Origin: Bos javanicus | Lineage: Eukaryota > Chordata > Mammalia > Artiodactyla > Bovidae | NCBI RefSeq assembly: GCF_032452875.1 | Contig: NW_026893841.1 | Coordinates: 272,489-336,488, forward strand | Reading direction: 5' to 3' | DNA: 64,000 nucleotides | Shown here: piece by piece, positions 1-13,478 of the stretch | How positions within the stretch are numbered: the first letter of the stretch is position 1 | How the letters are laid out: every line of letters starts with the position of its first letter | Notes under the pieces: generated by a model | Databases searched by the model: none | What the model saw: the letters and a program-made list of their open reading frames with translations, nothing else | What the model was told of the DNA's origin: nothing | Program-made: the position numbers and the translations under genes

Positions 1-2123
1 CTACGTGATCATTGCATGATCAGCCACGTGATCAGTGCATGATAGCCACGTGATCAGTGCATGATCAGCCACGTGATCAGTGCATGATCAGTCATGTGAT
101 CAGTGTGATCAGCCACGTGATCAGTGCATGATATCCACGTGATCAGTGCATGACAGCCACGTGATCAGTGCATGATAGCCACGTGATCAGTGCATGATCA
201 GTCACGTGATCATGTGTGATCAGCCACGTGATCAGTGCATGATGAGCCACGTGATCAGTGCATGATCAGTTCGTGATCAGTGCATGATCAGTCACGTGAC
301 CAGTGCATGGTTGCTACGTGATCGTTGCATGATCAGCCACGTGAGCAGTGCATGATAGCCACGTGATCAGTGCATGATCATCATGATCAGTGCATGATCA
401 GTCACGTGAACAGTGCATGATCATTCGTGATCAGTGCATGATCAGTCACGTGACCAGTATATGGTTGCTACGTGATCATTCCATGACAGCCACGTGAGCA
501 GTGCATGATAGCCACGTGATCAGTGCATGAGTCACGTGATCAGTGTATGATCAGCCACGTGATCAGTGCATGATGCCGTGATCAGTGCATGATATCACGT
601 GACAGGTGTGTGATCAGCCACGTGATCAGTGCATGATCAGCCACGTGATCAGTGCATGATAGCCACGTGATCAGTGCATGATCAGTTACGTGAGCAGTGT
701 ATGATCAGCCACGTGATCAGTGCATGATCAGACACGTGATCAGTGCATGATCAGCCACGTGATCAGTGCATGATATCCACGTGATCAGTGCATGATCATC
801 ACGTGATCAGTGCATGATCAGCCACGTGATCAGTGCATGATCAGTCACGTGATCAGTGCATGATAGCTGCGTGATCATGCATGATCAGCCACGTGATCAG
901 TGCATGATAGCCACGTGATCAGTGCATGATCAGTCACGTGATCAGTGCATGATCAGTCACGTGATCAGTGCATGATCAGCCACGTGATCAGTGCATGATC
1001 AGTCACGTGATCAGTGCATGATCAGCACGTGATCAGTGCATGATCAGGCACGTGATCAGTGCATGATCAGCCACGTGATCAGTGCATGATAGCCACGTGA
1101 TCAGTGCATGATCAGTCACGTGATCAGTGCATGATCAGTCACGTGATCAGTGCATGATCAGCCACGTGATCAGTGCATGATCAGCCACGTGATCAGTGCA
1201 TGATCCACGTGATCAGTGCATGATCAGTCACGTGATCAGTGCATGATAGCTACGTGATCAGTGCATGATCAGCCACGTGATCAGTGCATGATCAGCCACG
1301 TGATCAGTGCATGATAGCCACGTGATCAGTGCATGATCAGTCATGTGATACGTGTGTGATCAGCCACGTGATCAGTGCATGATATCCACGTGATCAGTGC
1401 ATGACAGCCACGTGATCAGTGCATGATAGCCACGTGATCAGTGCATGATCAGTCACGTGATACATGTGTGATCAGCCACGTGATCAGTGCATGATGAGCC
1501 ACGTGATCAGTGCAGGATCAATTACGTGATCAGTGCATGATCAGTCACGTGACCAGTACATGGTTGCTACGTGATCGTTGCATGATCAGCCACGTGAGCA
1601 GAGCATGATAGCCACGTGATCAGTGCATGATCAGTCACGTGATCAGTACATGATCAGTCACGTGAACAGTGCATGATCATTTACGTGATCAGTGCATGAT
1701 CAGTCACGTGACCAGTATATGGTAGCTACGTGATCATTCCATGACGAGCCACGTGAGCAGTGCATGATAGCCACGTGATGTGTGCATGAGTTACGTGAGC
1801 AGAGTATGATCAGCCACGTGATCAGTGCATGAGTGCCACGTGATCAGTGCATGATATGTCACGTGACAGGTGTGTGATCAGCCACGTGAACAGTGCATGT
1901 TCAGCCACGTGATCAGTGCATGATAGCCACGTGATCAGTGCATGATCAGTTACGTGAGCAGTGTATGATCAGCCACGTGATCAGTGCATGGTCAGACACG
2001 TGAACAGTGTATGATCAGCCACGTGATCAGTGCATGATATCCAAGTGATCAGTGCATGATCATCACGTGATCAGTGTATGATCAGCCACGTGAACAGTGC
2101 ATGCTCAGTCACGTGATCTGGGC
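1..2123 (+). repeat. HOR unit 0, partial: right part of a 3.1-kb-type unit
   Basis: L2 is at 865 and the first cassette starts 1259 bp later, the same offset as in the 3.1-kb unit at 13479-16603 (1260 bp). The first 860 bases are therefore the end of a cassette-less cycle. The marker GATCATTCC appears twice (474 and 1732), once per cycle. Small deletions such as GATGCCGTGATC (near 574) occur in the first cycle. Confidence 0.75.
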
Positions 2124-2374
2124 CTGCTGAGCTGCGTGATTACTGTCTGCTCATCTGCTTGACAATTGCCAGCTGAGCTGCACGATTCCTGCCTGTCATC
2201 TGCTTGACAATTGCCAGCTGTGCTGCGTAATTCCTGCCTGCTCAGCTGCTTGATTATTGCCAGCTGAGCAGCATGATTCCTCACACCTGAGTTCCATGAT
2301 TATTGCCTGCTGACTGTTTGATTCGTGCCTACTCAGCTCTTTGTTTATTGCCTCCAGAGGCACATGATCAGTGT
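2124..2374 (+). repeat. Reference cassette: eleven diverged 22/23-bp monomers
   Basis: The cassette looks foreign but divides cleanly into monomers of 23, 23, 23, 22, 23, 23, 23, 23, 22, 23 and 23 bp, summing to 251. Subunit 6 (CTGCTCAGCTGCTTGATTATTGC-like, split here by its parts CTGCTCAG, CTGCTTGA, TTATTGC) aligns along its length with the array monomer. Subunits 2+3, 4+5 and 6+7 form an alternating pair of about 45-46 bp. TGATCA is lost until the last subunit, so the minus strand is free of the usual stops and shows a 62-codon frame at 2196-2384. That frame opens with TTG, and I do not regard it as a gene. Confidence 0.9.
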
Positions 2375-3997
2375 ATGATAGCAAACATGATCAGCGCATG
2401 ATCAGTCACATGATCAGCGCCATTAAGTCACGTGATCACTACATGATAGTCATGTGATCAGTCCATGCTCAGTCACGGTATCAGTGCATGATCAGCCACG
2501 TGATCAGTGCATGATCTGTCACATGATTAGTGTATGATCATCCACGTGATCAGTGCATGGAGTCATGTGATCAGTGCATGATATAGACGTGATCAGTGCA
2601 TGATCAGTCTCGTGATCAGTGCATGATAGCCACGTGATCAGTGCATGATCAGTCACCTGATGGGTGTATGATCATTCACGTGACCTGTACATGGTAGCTA
2701 CATGATCATTGCATGATCAGCCACGTGAGTAGTGCATGATAGCCACGTGATCACTGCATGATCAGTCACGTGATCAGTGCATGATCAGTCATGTGACCAG
2801 TACATGGTAGCTGCGTGATCATGGCATGATCAGCCACGTGAGCAGTGCATGATAGCCACGTGATCAGTGCATGATCAGTCACGTGATCAGTGCATGATCA
2901 GTCACGTGATCAGTGCATGATCAGCACGTGATCAGTGCATGATCAGCCACGTGATCAGTGCATGATAGCCACGTGATCAGTGCATGATCAGTCACGTGAT
3001 CAGTGCATGATCAGTCACGTGATCAGTGTATGATCAGCCACGTGATCAGTGCATGATCAGCCACGTGATCAGTGCATGATCAATTACGTGATCAGTGCAT
3101 GATCAGTCACGTGACCAGTACATGGTAGCTACGTGATCATTGCATGATCAGCCACGTGATCAGTGCATGATAGCCACGTGATCAGTGCATGATAGCCACG
3201 TGATCAGTGCATGATCAGTCATGTGATCGTGTGTGATCAGCCACGTGATCAGTGCATGATATCCACGTGATCAGTGCATGACAGCCACGTGATCAGTGCA
3301 TGATAGCCACGTGATCAGTGCATGATCAGTCACGTGATCATGTGTGATCAGCCACGTGATCAGTGCATGATGAGCCACGTGATCAGTGCATGATCAATTA
3401 CGTGATCAGTGCATGATCAGTCACGTGACCAGTACATGGTTGCTACGTGATCGTTGCATGATCAGCCACGTGAGCAGTGCATGATAGCCACGTGATCAGT
3501 GCATGATCAGTCACGTGATCAGTACATGATCAGTCACGTGAACAGTGCATGATCATTTACGTGATCAGTGCATGATCAGTCACGTGACCAGTATATGGTT
3601 GCTACGTGATCATTCCATGACGCCACGTGAGCAGTGCATGATAGCCACGTGATGTGTGCATGAGTTACGTGAGCAGTGTATGATCAGCCACGTGATCAGT
3701 GCATGAGTGCCACGTGATCAGTGCATGATATGTCACGTGACAGGTGTGTGATCAGCCACGTGAACAGTGCATGTTCAGCCACGTGATCAGTGCATGATAG
3801 CCACGTGATCAGTGCATGATCAGTTACGTGAGCAGTGTATGATCAGCCACGTGATCAGTGCATGGTCAGACACGTGAACAGTGTATGATCAGCCACGTGA
3901 TCAGTGCATGATATCCAAGTGATCAGTGCATGATCATCACGTGATCAGTGTATGATCAGCCACGTGAACAGTGCATGCTCAGTCACGTGATCAGGGC
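2124..3997 (+). repeat. HOR unit 1 (1,874 bp)
   Basis: The cassette is 2124-2374 and L1 is at 2809. Private marker: GCATGGAGTCATG near 2556, where sister units read GCATGGGCAGTCATG. The post-cassette marker is CACATGATTAG. Otherwise it is nearly identical to the next unit. Confidence 0.9.
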
Positions 3998-5876
3998 CTG
4001 CTGAGCTGCGTGATTACTGTCTGCTCATCTGCTTGACAATTGCCAGCTGAGCTGCACGATTCCTGCCTGTCATCTGCTTGACAATTGCCAGCTGTGCTGC
4101 GTAATTCCTGCCTGCTCAGCTGCTTGATTATTGCCAGCTGAGCAGCATGATTCCTCACACCTGAGTTCCATGATTATTGCCTGCTGACTGTTTGATTCGT
4201 GCCTACTCAGCTCTTTGTTTATTGCCTCCAGAGGCACATGATCAGTGTATGATAGCAAACATGATCAGCGCATGATCAGTCACATGATCAGCGCCATTAA
4301 GTCACGTGATCACTACATGATAGTCATGTGATCAGTCCATGCTCAGTCACGGTATCAGTGCATGATCAGCCACGTGATCAGTGCATGATCTGTCACATGA
4401 TTAGTGTATGATCATCCACGTGATCAGTGCATGGGCAGTCATGTGATCAGTGCATGATATAGACGTGATCAGTGCATGATCAGTCTCGTGATCAGTGCAT
4501 GATAGCCACGTGATCAGTGCATGATCAGTCACCTGATGGGTGTATGATCATTCACGTGACCTGTACATGGTAGCTACATGATCATTGCATGATCAGCCAC
4601 GTGAGTAGTGCATGATAGCCACGTGATCAGTGCATGATCAGTCACGTGATCAGTGCATGATCAGTCATGTGACCAGTACATGGTAGCTGCGTGATCATGG
4701 CATGATCAGCCACGTGAGCAGTGCATGATAGCCACGTGATCAGTGCATGATCAGTCACGTGATCAGTGCATGATCAGTCACGTGATCAGTGCATGATCAG
4801 CCACGTGATCAGTGCATGTCCAGCCACGTGATCAGTGCATGATAGCCACGTGATCAGTGCATGATCAGTCACGTGATCAGTGCATGATCAGTCACGTGAT
4901 CAGTGCATGATCAGCCACGTGATCAGTGCATGATCAGCCACGTGATCAGTGCATGATCAATTACGTGATCAGTGCATGATCAGTCACGTGACCAGTACAT
5001 GGTAGCTACGTGATCATTGCATGATCAGCCACGTGATCAGTGCATGATAGCCACGTGATCAGTGCATGATAGCCACGTGATCAGTGCATGATCAGTCATG
5101 TGATCGTGTGTGATCAGCCACGTGATCAGTGCATGATATCCACGTGATCAGTGCATGACAGCCACGTGATCAGTGCATGATAGCCACGTGATCAGTGCAT
5201 GATCAGTCACGTGATCATGTGTGATCAGCCACGTGATCAGTGCATGATGAGCCACGTGATCAGTGCATGATCAATTACGTGATCAGTGCATGATCAGTCA
5301 CGTGACCAGTACATGGTTGCTACGTGATCGTTGCATGATCAGCCACGTGAGCAGTGCATGATAGCCACGTGATCAGTGCATGATCAGTCACGTGATCAGT
5401 GCATGATCAGTCACGTGAACAGTGCATGATCATTTACGTGATCAGTGCATGATCAGTCACGTGACCAGTATATGGTTGCTACGTGATCATTCCATGACGA
5501 GCCACGTGAGCAGTGCATGATAGCCACGTGATGTGTGCATGAGTTACGTGAGCAGAGTATGATCAGCCACGTGATCAGTGCATGAGTGCCACGTGATCAG
5601 TGCATGATATGTCACGTGACAGGTGTGTGATCAGCCACGTGAACAGTGCATGTTCAGCCACGTGATCAGTGCATGATAGCCACGTGATCAGTGCATGATC
5701 AGTTACGTGAGCAGTGCATGATCAGCCACGTGATCAGTGCATGGTCAGACACGTGAACAGTGTATGATCAGCCACGTGATCAGTGCATGATATCCAAGTG
5801 ATCAGTGCATGATCATCACGTGATCAGTGTATGATCAGCCACGTGAACAGTGCATGCTCAGTCACGTGATCAGGGC
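3998..5876 (+). repeat. HOR unit 2 (1,879 bp), reference layout
   Basis: The order is: cassette (3998-4248); post-cassette block with CAGCGCCATTAAG, CACGGTATC and CACCTGATGGGTG (to about 4590); L1 at 4685; near-consensus monomers (4,700-4,960); a block with GTGATCGTGTGTGATC (5100) and GTGATCATGTGTGATC (5211); a block ending GGTTGCTACGTGATCGTTGC (about 5335); one ending GATCATTCCATGAC (about 5495); then the diverged pre-cassette block with GAGTTACGTGAGCAG, GATATCCAAGTG and CATGCTCAG. The marker GTGACC(A/T)GTA recurs at 4556, 4669, 4988, 5302 and 5461. Most other units are this layout with blocks lost or added. Confidence 0.9.
4983..5620. promoter_or_regulatory. Four GTCACGTGAC palindromes within HOR unit 2
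   Basis: Exact copies lie at 4983-4992, 5297-5306, 5456-5465 and 5611-5620. GTCACGTGAC is the known consensus of the CLEAR element bound by MiT/TFE bHLH-zip proteins and is a strong USF/MYC-type E-box. These are sequence matches created by the GTGACC and GTGACAGG monomer variants. Whether any protein binds them in heterochromatin cannot be told from sequence. Confidence 0.3.
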
Positions 5877-7772
5877 CTGCTGAGCTGCGTGATTACTGTC
5901 TGCTCATCTGCTTGACAATTGCCAGCTGAGCTGCACGATTCCTGCCTGTCATCTGCTTGACAATTGCCAGCTGTGCTGCATAATTCCTGCCTGCTCAGCT
6001 GCTTGATTATTGCCAGCTGAGCAGCATGATTCCTCACACCTGAGTTCCATGATTATTGCCTGCTGACTGTTTGATTCGTGCCTACTCAGCTCTTTGTTTA
6101 TTGCCTCCAGAGGCACATGATCAGTGTATGATAGCAAACATGATCAGCGCATGATCAGTCACATGATCAGCGCCATTAAGTCACGTGATCACTACATGAT
6201 AGTCATGTGATCAGTCCATGCTCAGTCACGGTATCAGTGCATGATCAGCCACGTGATCAGTGCATGATCTGTCACAAGATTAGTGTATGATCATCCACGT
6301 GATCAGTGCATGGGCAGTCATGTGATCAGTGCATGATATAGACGTGATCAGTGCATGATCAGTCTCGTGATCAGTGCATGATAGCCACGTGATCAGTGCA
6401 TGATCAGTCACCTGATGGGTGTATGATCATTCACGTGACCTGTACATGGTAGCTACATGATCATTGCATGATCAGCCACGTGAGTAGTGCATGATAGCCA
6501 CGTGATCAGTGCATGATCAGTCACGTGATCAGTGCATGATCAGTCATGTGACCAGTACATGGTAGCTGCGTGATCATGGCATGATCAGCCACGTGAGCAG
6601 TGCATGATAGCCACGTGATCAGTGCATGATCAGACACGTGATCAGTGCATGATCAGTCACGTGATCAGTGCATGATCAGCCACGTGATCAGTGCATGATC
6701 AGGCACGTGATCAGTGCATGATCCAGTCACGTGATCAGTGCATGATAGCCACGTGATCAGTGCATGATCAGTCACGTGATCAGTGCATGATCAGTTATGT
6801 GATCAGTGCATGATCAGCCACGTGATCAGTGCATGATCAGCCACGTGATCAGTGCATGATCAATTACGTGATCAGTGCATGATCAGTCACGTGACCAGTG
6901 CATGGTAGCTACGTGATCATTGCATGATCAGCGTGATCAGTGCATGATAGCCACGTGATCAGTGCATGATAGCCACGTGATCAGTGCATGATCAGTCATG
7001 TGATACGTGTGTGATCAGCCACGTGATCAGTGCATGATATCACGTGATCAGTGCATGACAGCCACGTGATCAGTGCATGATAGCCACGTGATCAGTGCAT
7101 GATCAGTCACGTGATACATGTGTGATCAGCCACGTGATCAGTGCATGATGAGCCACGTGATCAGTGCAGGATCAATTACGTGATCAGTGCATGATCAGTC
7201 ACGTGACCAGTACATGGTTGCTACGTGATCGTTGCATGATCAGCCACGTGAGCAGAGCATGATAGCCACGTGATCAGTGCATGATCAGTCACGTGATCAG
7301 TACATGATCAGTCACGTGAACAGTGCATGATCATTTACGTGATCTGTGCATGATCAGTCACGTGACCAGTATATGGTTGCTACGTGATCATTCCGAGCCA
7401 CGTGAGCAGTGCATGATAGCCACGTGATGTGTGCATGAGTTACGTGAGCAGAGTATGATCAGCCACGTGATCAGTGCATGAGTGCCACGTGATCAGTGCA
7501 TGATATGTCACGTGACAGGTGTGTGATCAGCCACGTGAACAGTGCATGTTCAGCCACGTGATCAGTGCATGATAGCCACGTGATCAGTGCATGATCAGTT
7601 ACGTGAGCAGTGTATGATCAGCCACGTGATCAGTGCATGGTCAGACACGTGAACAGTGTATGATCAGCCACGTGATCAGTGCATGATATCCAAGTGATCA
7701 GTGCATGATCATCACGTGATCAGTGTATGATCAGCCACGTGAACAGTGCATGCTCAGTCACGTGATCAGGGC
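5877..7772 (+). repeat. HOR unit 3 (1,896 bp)
   Basis: The cassette is 5877-6127 and carries one G-to-A change at 5980 in a CpG (GCTGCATAATTCC), as expected from cytosine deamination on the other strand. L1 is at 6564. The post-cassette marker is CACAAGATTAG. The GATCATTCC marker is followed directly by GAGCC (near 7393) because ATGAC is lost. Confidence 0.9.
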
Positions 7773-10369
7773 CTGCTGAGCTGCGTGATTACTGTCTGCT
7801 CATCTGCTTGACAATTGCCAGCTGAGCTGCACGATTCCTGCCTGTCATCTGCTTGACAATTGCCAGCTGTGCTGCGTAATTCCTGCCTGCTCAGCTGCTT
7901 GATTATTGCCAGCTGAGCAGCATGATTCCTCACACCTGAGTTCCATGATTATTGCCTGCTGACTGTTTGATTCGTGCCTACTCAGCTCTTTGTTTATTGC
8001 CTCCAGAGGCACATGATCAGTGTATGATAGCAAACATGATCAGCGCATGATCAGTCACATGATCAGCGCCATTAAGTCACGTGATCACTACATGATAGTC
8101 ATGTGATCAGTCCATGCTCAGTCACGGTATCAGTGCATGATCAGCCACGTGATCAGTGCATGATCTGTCACATGATTAGTGTATGATCATCCACGTGATC
8201 AGTGCATGGGCAGTCATGTGATCAGTGCATGATAGACGTGATCAGTGCATGATCAGTCACGTGATCAGTGCATGATAGCCACGTGATCAGTGCATGATCA
8301 GTCACGTGATAGTGCATGATCAGTCACGTGAAGTGCATGATCAGCCACGTGATCAGTGCATGATCAGCCACGTGATCAGTGCATGATCAGTCACGTGATC
8401 AGTGCATGATCAGTCACGTGATCAGTGCATGATCAGGCACGTGATCAGTGCATGATCAGCCACGTGATCAGTGCATGATAGCCACGTGATCAGTGCATGA
8501 TCAGTCACGTGATCAGTGCATGATCAGTCACGTGATCAGTGTATGATCAGCCACGTGATCAGTGCATGATCAGCCACGTGATCAGTGCATGATCAATTAC
8601 GTGATCAGTGCATGATCAGTCACGTGACCAGTACATGGTAGCTACGTGATCAGTGCATGATCAGCCACGTGATCAGTGCATGATAGCCACGTGATCAGTG
8701 CATGATCAGCCACGTGATCAGTGCATGATCAGCCACGTGATCAGTGCATGATCAGTCACGTGATCGTGTGTGATCAGCCACGTGATCAGTGCATGATAGC
8801 CACGTGATCAGTGCATGATCAGCCACGTGATCAGTGCATGATCAGCCACGTGATCAGTGCATGATCAGTCACGTGATCATGTGTGATCAGCCACGTGATC
8901 AGTGCATGATAGCCACGTGATCAGTGCATGATCAGTCACGTGATCAGTGCATGATCAGCCACGTGATCAGTGCATGATCAGCACGTGATCAGTGCATGAT
9001 CAGCCACGTGATCAGTGCATGATATCCACGTGATCAGTGCATGATCATCACGTGATCAGTGCATGATCAGCCACGTGATCAGTGCATGATCAGTCATGTG
9101 ATCAGTGCATGATAGCTGCGTGATCATGCATGATCAGCCACGTGATCAGTGCATGATAGCCACGTGATCAGTGCATGATCAGTCACGTGATCAGTGCATG
9201 ATCAGTCACGTGATCAGTGCATGATCAGCCACGTGATCAGTGCATGATCAGTCACGTGATCAGTGCATGATCAGCCACGTGATCAGTGCATGATCAGTCA
9301 CGTGATCAGTGCATGATCAGCCACGTGATCAGTGCATGATAGCCACGTGATCAGTGCATGATCAGTCACGTGATCAGTGCATGATCAGTCACGTGATCAG
9401 TGCATGATCAGCCACGTGATCAGTGCATGATCAGCCACGTGATCAGTGCATGATCAATTCGTGATCAGTGCATGATCAGTCACGTGACCAGTACATGGTA
9501 GCTACGTGATCATTGCATGATCAGCCACGTGATCAGTGCATGATAGCCACGTGATCAGTGCATGATAGCCACGTGATCAGTGCATGATCAGTCATGTGAT
9601 CGTGTGTGATCAGCCACGTGATCAGTGCATGATATCCACGTGATCAGTGCATGACAGCCACGTGATCAGTGCATGATAGCCACGTGATCAGTGCATGATC
9701 AGTCACGTGATACATGTGTGATCAGCCACGTGATCAGTGCATGATGAGCCACGTGATCAGTGCAGGATCAATTACGTGATCAGTGCATGATCAGTCACGT
9801 GACCAGTACATGGTTGCTACGTGATCGTTGCATGATCAGCCACGTGAGCAGAGCATGATAGCCACGTGATCAGTGCATGATCAGTCACGTGATCAGTACA
9901 TGATCAGTCACGTGAACAGTGCATGATCATTTACGTGATCTGTGCATGATCAGTCACGTGACCAGTATATGGTTGCTACGTGATCATTCCATGACAGCGT
10001 GAGCAGTGCATGATAGCCACGTGATGTGTGCATGAGTTACGTGAGCAGAGTATGATCAGCCACGTGATCAGTGCATGAGTGCCACGTGATCAGTGCATGA
10101 TATGTCACGTGACAGGTGTGTGATCAGCCACGTGAACAGTGCATGTTCAGCCACGTGATCAGTGCATGATAGCCACGTGATCAGTGCATGATCAGTTACG
10201 TGAGCAGTGTATGATCAGCCACGTGATCAGTGCATGGTCAGACACGTGAACAGTGTATGATCAGCCACGTGATCAGTGCATGATATCCAAGTGATCAGTG
10301 CATGATCATCACGTGATCAGTGTATGATCAGCCACGTGAACAGTGCATGCTCAGTCACGTGATCTGGGC
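7773..10369 (+). repeat. HOR unit 4 (2,597 bp), composite
   Basis: The cassette is 7773-8023. The CACCTGATGGGTG part of the post-cassette block is missing and replaced near 8300 by CACGTGATAGTGC and CACGTGAAGTGC. Near-consensus monomers fill about 8340-9470. There is a single landmark, at 9114, preceded by the pre-cassette order (GATATCC, CATCACGTG) without a cassette. The last 900 bp are the ordinary right half. Its nearest relative is the unit at 59253-61941. Confidence 0.85.
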
Positions 10370-13300
10370 CTGCTGAGCTGCGTGATTACTGTCTGCTCAT
10401 CTGCTTGACAATTGCCAGCTGAGCTGCACGATTCCTGCCTGTCATCTGCTTGACAATTGCCAGCTGTGCTGCGTAATTCCTGCCTGCTCAGCTGCTTGAT
10501 TATTGCCAGCTGAGCAGCATGATTCCTCACAGCTGAGTTCCATGATTATTGCCTGCTGACTGTTTGATTCGTGCCTACTCAGCTCTTTGTTTATTGCCTC
10601 CAGAGGCACATGATCAGTGTATGATAGCAAACATGATCAGCGCATGATCAGTCACATGATCAGCGCCATTAAGTCACGTGATCACTACATGATAGTCATG
10701 TGATCAGTCCATGCTCAGTCACGGTATCAGTGCATGATCAGCCACGTGATCAGTGCATGATCTGTCACATGATTAGTGTATGATCATCCACGTGATCAGT
10801 GCATGGGCAGTCATGTGATCAGTGCATGATATAGACGTGATCAGTGCATGATCAGTCTCGTGATCAGTGCATGATAGCCACGTGATCAGTGCATGATCAG
10901 TCACCTGATGGGTGTATGATCATTCACGTGACCTGTACATGGTAGCTACATGATCATTGCATGATCAGCCACGTGAGTAGTGCATGATAGCCACGTGATC
11001 ACTGCATGATCAGTCACGTGATCAGTGCATGATCAGTCATGTGACCAGTACATGGTAGCTGCGTGATCATGGCATGATCAGCCACGTGAGCAGTGCATGA
11101 TAGCCACGTGATCAGTGCATGATCAGTCACGTGATCAGTGCATGATCAGTCACGTGATCAGTGCATGATCAGCCACGTGATCAGTGCATGATCAGCCACG
11201 TGATCAGTGCATGATAGCCACGTGATCAGTGCATGATCAGTCACGTGATCAGTGCATGATCAGTCACGTGATCAGTGTATGATCAGCCACGTGATCAGTG
11301 CATGATCAGCCACGTGATCAGTGCATGATCAATTACGTGATCAGTGCATGATCAGTCACGTGATCAGTACATGGTAGCTACGTGATCATTGCATGATCAG
11401 CCACGTGATCAGTGCATGATAGCCACGTGATCAGTGCATGATCACGTGATCAGTGCATGATCAGTCATGTGATCAGTGTGATCAGCCACGTGATCAGTGC
11501 ATGATATCCACGTGATCAGTGCATGACAGCCACGTGATCAGTGCATGATGCCGTGATCAGTGCATGATCAGTCACGTGATCATGTGTGATCAGCCACGTG
11601 ATCAGTGCATGATGAGCACGTGATCAGTGCATGATCAATACGTGATCAGTGCATGATCAGTCACGTGACCAGTGCATGATGCTCACGTGATCAGTGCATG
11701 ATCAGCCACGTGACAGTGCATGATAGCCACGTGATCAGTGCATGATCAGTCACGTGATCAGTGCATGATCAGTCACGTGATCAGTGCATGATCATTCACG
11801 TGATCAGTGCATGATCAGTCACGTGATCAGTATATTGCTACGTGATCAGTGCATGACAGCACGTGATCAGTGCATGATAGCCACGTGATCATGATCAGCA
11901 TGATCAGTGATCAGTGCATGAGTGCCACGTGATCAGTGCATGATGTCACGTGACAGTGTATGTGATCAGCCACGTGATCAGTGCATGATCAGCCACGTGA
12001 TCAGTGCATGATAGCCACGTGATCAGTGCATGATCAGTCACGTGATCAGTGCATGATCAGCCACGTGATCAGTGCATGATCAGACACGTGATCAGTGCAT
12101 GATCAGCCACGTGATCAGTGCATGATATCCACGTGATCAGTGCATGATCATCACGTGATCAGTGCATGATCAGCCACGTGATCAGTGCATGATCAGTCAC
12201 GTGATCAGTGCATGATAGCTGCGTGATCATGCATGATCAGCCACGTGATCAGTGCATGATAGCCACGTGATCAGTGCATGATCAGCCACGTGATCAGTGC
12301 ATGATCAGCCACGTGATCAGTGCATGATCAGCCACGTGATCAGTGCATGATCAGTCACGTGATCAGTGCATGATCAGCCACGTGATCAGTGCATGATCAG
12401 TCACGTGATCAGTGCATGATCAGCCACGTGATCAGTGCATGATAGCCACGTGATCAGTGCATGATCAGTCACGTGATCAGTGCATGATCAGTCACGTGAT
12501 CAGTGCATGATCAGCCACGTGATCAGTGCATGATCAGCCACGTGATCAGTGCATGATCAGTCACGTGATCAGTGCATGATCAGTCACGTGATCAGTACAT
12601 GGTAGCTACGTGATCATTGCATGATCAGCCACGTGATCAGTGCATGATAGCCACGTGATCAGTGCATGATAGCCACGTGATCAGTGCATGATCAGTCATG
12701 TGATACGTGTGTGATCAGCCACGTGATCAGTGCATGATATCCACGTGATCAGTGCATGACAGCCACGTGATCAGTGCATGATAGCCACGTGATCAGTGCA
12801 TGATCAGTCACGTGATACATGTGTGATCAGCCACGTGATCAGTGCATGATGAGCCACGTGATCAGTGCAGGATCAATTACGTGATCAGTGCATGATCAGT
12901 CACGTGACCAGTACATGGTTGCTACGTGATCGTTGCATGATCAGCCACGTGAGCAGAGCATGATAGCCACGTGATCAGTGCATGATCAGTCACGTGATCA
13001 GTACATGATCAGTCACGTGAACAGTGCATGATCATTTACGTGATCTGTGCATGATCAGTCACGTGACCAGTATATGGTAGCTACGTGATCATTCCATGAC
13101 GAGCCACGTGAGCAGTGCATGATAGCCACGTGATGTGTGCATGAGTTACGTGAGCAGAGTATGATCAGCCACGTGATCAGTGCATGAGTGCCACGTGATC
13201 AGTGCATGATATGTCACGTGACAGGTGTGTGATCAGCCACGTGAACAGTGCATGTTCAGCCACGTGATCAGTGCATGATAGCCACGTGATCAGTGCATGA

Positions 13301-13478
13301 TCAGTTACGTGAGCAGTGTATGATCAGCCACGTGATCAGTGCATGGTCAGACACGTGAACAGTGTATGATCAGCCACGTGATCAGTGCATGATATCCAAG
13401 TGATCAGTGCATGATCATCACGTGATCAGTGTATGATCAGCCACGTGAACAGTGCATGCTCAGTCACGTGATCTGGGC
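10370..13478 (+). repeat. HOR unit 5 (3,109 bp), long type
   Basis: The cassette is 10370-10620 with the G marker (CACAGCTGAG). Landmarks are at 11057 and 12217, so the added cassette-less cycle is about 1160 bp. It sits next to another 3.1-kb unit, and the pair looks like a local duplication of the long type. Short, irregular monomers cluster at about 11,640-11,960. Confidence 0.88.
11439..11452. repeat. Perfect 14-bp palindrome TGATCACGTGATCA
   Basis: Loss of monomer positions 8-10 brings one TGATCA directly against ACGTGATCA and makes a 14-bp perfect palindrome centred on the CpG. The same fusion occurs at 20604-20617. Confidence 0.9.

Noticed and set aside
2159..2205. Sigma70-like -35 box (TTGACA) in the cassette
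   Set aside because: TTGACA occurs in subunits 2 and 4, but no TATAAT-like box follows at a suitable distance, and the context is eukaryotic-type satellite.
2310..2345. Possible CENP-B box around TTCGTGCC in the cassette
   Set aside because: Only the TTCG core matches. The required downstream A and CGGG are absent.
2124..2374. Cassette as an inserted transposable element
   Set aside because: There are no terminal repeats or target-site duplication, and it divides exactly into diverged 22/23-bp monomers in register with the array.
2196..2384. A 62-codon minus-strand ORF repeated in 26 of the 29 cassettes (62-77 codons counting the short-cassette forms)
   Set aside because: It opens with TTG rather than ATG, lies wholly within tandem DNA, and appears only where decayed monomers have lost TGATCA-derived stops. 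Copies share it because the DNA is homogenised. The short cassettes change its C-terminus or length freely. No promoter or known domain was seen.
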